DNA of 64,000 nucleotides, taken from positions 12,448,764-12,512,763 of the forward strand of contig NC_092692.1 in the NCBI RefSeq assembly GCF_964275005.1. The letters are read 5' to 3'. Shown piece after piece: positions 63,801-64,000 of the stretch. The position numbers were made by a program, and so were the translations under genes. Below the pieces are notes generated by a model. That model worked only from the letters and a program-made list of their open reading frames with translations, was not told the origin of the DNA and ran no database searches. Position 1 is the stretch's first letter. Each line of letters opens with the position of its first letter. The DNA is from Diadema setosum (taxonomy: Eukaryota; Echinodermata; Echinoidea; Diadematoida; Diadematidae).

Positions 63801-64000
63801 GCTTTGATCAAGTAATGTAGTCACCTGTGAGATAAAAGCAGGGGTCTATTGACAGCCACTGCTCTTGTCTGCAGTGACTTGTCTGCAGAAGCCCAATTTT
63901 TGTATTACAAGGAGATTTGGGTTGATCCACAGAAACAAGCTGGTTCCTTTCCACAGCAGTGAATGAGATGGCTGGCATTTAAAAAAGGGGATTATGTAAT

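Larger units (their letters stand above)
59334..64000 (+). other. GRID2IP intron (partial)
   Basis: No further exon is recognised up to the window end. It contains a TTAA element, the palindromic element at 60125 and a short poly-G run near 62128. The rest shows nothing I can support. Confidence 0.5.

Overview
The window looks like nuclear DNA of a marine deuterostome invertebrate, most likely an echinoderm of the sea-urchin kind. The reasons are four intron-rich genes with vertebrate-like orthologues, AT-rich non-coding DNA, and a very dense load of short non-autonomous transposable elements. The species call is an inference. No bacterial features, rRNA or CRISPR arrays are visible.

Genes. 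(1) TEPSIN, the AP-4 adaptor accessory protein, lies complete on the minus strand at 91-17701. I could assemble 13 coding exons with matching splice phases, giving 736 residues. (2) TMEM220 is complete on the plus strand at 19086-26264 (6 coding exons, 178 residues), head to head with TEPSIN. (3) ZDHHC4, a DHHC palmitoyltransferase, is complete on the minus strand at 42452-48464 (5 coding exons, 367 residues). (4) A two-PDZ protein on the plus strand near 58647-59333 matches the N-terminus of delphilin (GRID2IP) and continues past the right edge. From memory, ZDHHC4 and GRID2IP are also head-to-head neighbours on human 7p22.1, so this looks like ancient conserved microsynteny.

Repeats. Most of the rest is mobile-element debris. 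There are Helentron/HINE- or pearl-like elements with tandem AGGTCA/TGACCT cores and hairpin ends (9245-10507, 36720-37930, 45715-47076, 49797-52083, probably 56607-57109). At least eight TTAA-flanked inverted-repeat elements occur. Other inverted-repeat or foldback elements include a 1.1-kb hairpin with an 8-bp target duplication inside one of the HINE-like copies. A broken, rearranged Ty3/gypsy fossil lies at 38160-42133 and carries a nested small TIR element. No transposase gene was recognised.

Layout: 1-17.7 kb TEPSIN; 17.7-19.1 kb shared promoter region preceded by strong palindromes; 19.1-26.3 kb TMEM220, whose last intron holds an 840-bp pyrimidine tract; 26.3-38.2 kb gene-poor with a few elements and a long CAA microsatellite; 38.2-42.1 kb retroelement fossil; 42.5-48.5 kb ZDHHC4; 48.5-58.6 kb repeats plus a promoter-like interval; 58.6-64 kb start of GRID2IP and part of a large intron. 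The four genes do not form a pathway, but TEPSIN (AP-4 vesicles), ZDHHC4 (membrane palmitoylation) and delphilin (synaptic scaffold) all act in membrane-protein trafficking or anchoring.
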